From Paracoccus fistulariae (GTDB lineage: Bacteria; Pseudomonadota; Alphaproteobacteria; Rhodobacterales; Rhodobacteraceae), in the NCBI RefSeq assembly GCF_028553785.1, contig NZ_CP067136.1, forward strand, positions 2,080,001 through 2,144,000: a DNA stretch of 64,000 nucleotides, in the 5' to 3' direction. This document shows positions 63,271 through 64,000 of this stretch, piece by piece. The notes beneath the pieces are model-generated. The model ran no database searches and was not told the origin of the DNA. It saw only the letters and a program-made list of their open reading frames with translations. Position 1 is the first letter of the stretch; each line of letters starts with the position of its first letter. The translations under genes were made by a program, and so were the position numbers.

Positions 63271-63296
63271 TGTCTCACGCCGACCAATGTGAGACA
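63271..63296. promoter_or_regulatory. Inverted repeat between metR and metF
   Basis: A perfect eight-base inverted repeat (TGTCTCAC at 63271-63278, GTGAGACA at 63289-63296, ten-base spacer) lies 25 bases before the metF ATG and 39 before metR. It does not match the E. coli MetR consensus closely but is placed to control both genes. It could instead form a leader hairpin. Confidence 0.6.
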
Positions 63297-63320
63297 AGGC
63301 CGCAAATGAAAGGAATCGTC

Positions 63321-64000
63321 ATGTCCGCCGCAACGCCGAAAATCAGCTTCGAGTTTTTCCCGCCCAAGACGCTGGATGCCTCGTTCCGGCTGTGGGAAAC
63401 GGCTCGTGCGCTGGCCCCGCTGAACCCGGATTTCGTCTCGGTCACCTATGGGGCGGGCGGCACCACGCGCCAGCTGACCCATGAGGCCGTCACCACCATC
63501 GCCAAGCATTACGGGCTGCACGTCGCCGCGCATCTGACCTGTGTCGAGGCGACCCGCGACGAAACCATGGAGATCGTGCAAAGCTATGCCGATGCGGGCA
63601 TTCGCGAAATCGTCGCCCTGCGCGGCGATGCGCCGAAAGGGCAGGACAAATTCACCCCCTATCCGGACGGCTTTGCCAGTTCGGTCGAACTGATCGAGGC
63701 GATTGCCAAGCGCGGCGACATGCAGATCCGCGTCGGCGCCTATCCCGAGCCGCATCCCGAAAGCCCCGATACAGATGCCGATGTCGCATGGCTGAAGCGC
63801 AAGATCGACGCCGGCGCGACCAGCGCGATGACACAGTTCTTCTTTGACGCCGAGACCTATTTCCGCTTTCGCGACAAATGCGCGGCTGCGGGGATCGACG
63901 TGCCGATCATCCCCGGCATCCTGCCGATTCAGGGCTGGGCAGGCACCAAGCGTTTTGCCGCCGCCTGCGGTACCAGCGTTCCGGACTGGGCCGAGCATGC
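63321..64000 (+). CDS. metF: Methylenetetrahydrofolate reductase, N-terminal part
   Basis: The open frame begins at ATG 63321 (after AAAGGA) and runs off the window after 226 codons. It starts with KISFEFFPPKT, the family hallmark, and continues with FVSVTYGAGGTTR, HLTCVEATRDE, ALRGDAPKG, VGAYPEPHPES and MTQFFFDAETYFRF, all FAD/folate-site motifs of MetF. It makes 5-methyltetrahydrofolate for methionine synthesis. It is divergent from metR and the full length would be about 290-300 residues. Confidence 0.95.
   Translation, partial: MSAATPKISFEFFPPKTLDASFRLWETARALAPLNPDFVSVTYGAGGTTRQLTHEAVTTIAKHYGLHVAAHLTCVEATRDETMEIVQSYADAGIREIVALRGDAPKGQDKFTPYPDGFASSVELIEAIAKRGDMQIRVGAYPEPHPESPDTDADVAWLKRKIDAGATSAMTQFFFDAETYFRFRDKCAAAGIDVPIIPGILPIQGWAGTKRFAAACGTSVPDWAEH

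Overview
The window looks like a chromosomal segment of a Paracoccus-type alphaproteobacterium (Rhodobacteraceae). The reasons are the uniformly high G+C, the Rhodobacter-style polyol dehydrogenase, an alphaproteobacterial SOS box (GTTC-N7-GTTC), a citrate-hydroxamate siderophore locus with an RhtX-like importer, and the dense operons with ATGA/GTGA overlaps. No rRNA, tRNA, CRISPR array or phage genes were seen. The first gene (polyol-binding protein) and the last (metF) run off the window.

Region 1 (1-9409) is a sugar-alcohol module. A polyol ABC binding protein, a SmoS-like short-chain dehydrogenase and a zinc dehydrogenase are on the + strand. Facing them is a - strand operon: ribose-type ABC transporter (binding protein, ATPase, permease), a one-piece PfkB kinase/GatZ fusion, and a LacI regulator. 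Together they read as hexitol (galactitol or altritol type) -> D-tagatose -> D-tagatose 6-phosphate -> D-fructose 6-phosphate. Region 2 (9696-16013) has a small membrane protein and an SDR, then an RND efflux pair with a convergent TetR gene. A near-identical operator lies in front of both the pump and the regulator.

Region 3 (16369-21745) is a five-gene - strand operon: IclR, OPT-type oligopeptide transporter, class V aminotransferase-fold protein, peptidase E and a DUF1177 protein. It looks like a poorly described small-peptide uptake and breakdown system. Region 4 (22079-34113) starts with a small RTX protein and continues into a complete NIS siderophore locus: reductase, two IucA/IucC synthetases, an IucB-like acetyltransferase, exporter, N-hydroxylase, importer and TonB receptor. 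The acetyltransferase carries an in-frame amber codon 45 codons before its natural end.

Region 5 (34390-39225) is a LysR-controlled set: MFS pump, Tat-exported hydrolase, exported cyclophilin-like protein and zinc dehydrogenase. Region 6 (39397-about 42245) is a nest of insertion sequences: an IS630-type element inserted at a TA inside an IS3-type element, which abuts a truncated IS5-type transposase.

Region 7 (42296-64000) is mostly housekeeping: an SOS-boxed radical SAM protein, yghU, ilvC with two tandem Lrp regulators, ilvD, a guanidinium exporter behind a guanidine-II riboswitch, ubiH-like, HAD, GntR, alkA-like, HNH, dapA, slt, suhB, metR and metF. One AT-richer orphan gene with a HEPN-like R-x4-H motif (44542-45006) interrupts it.
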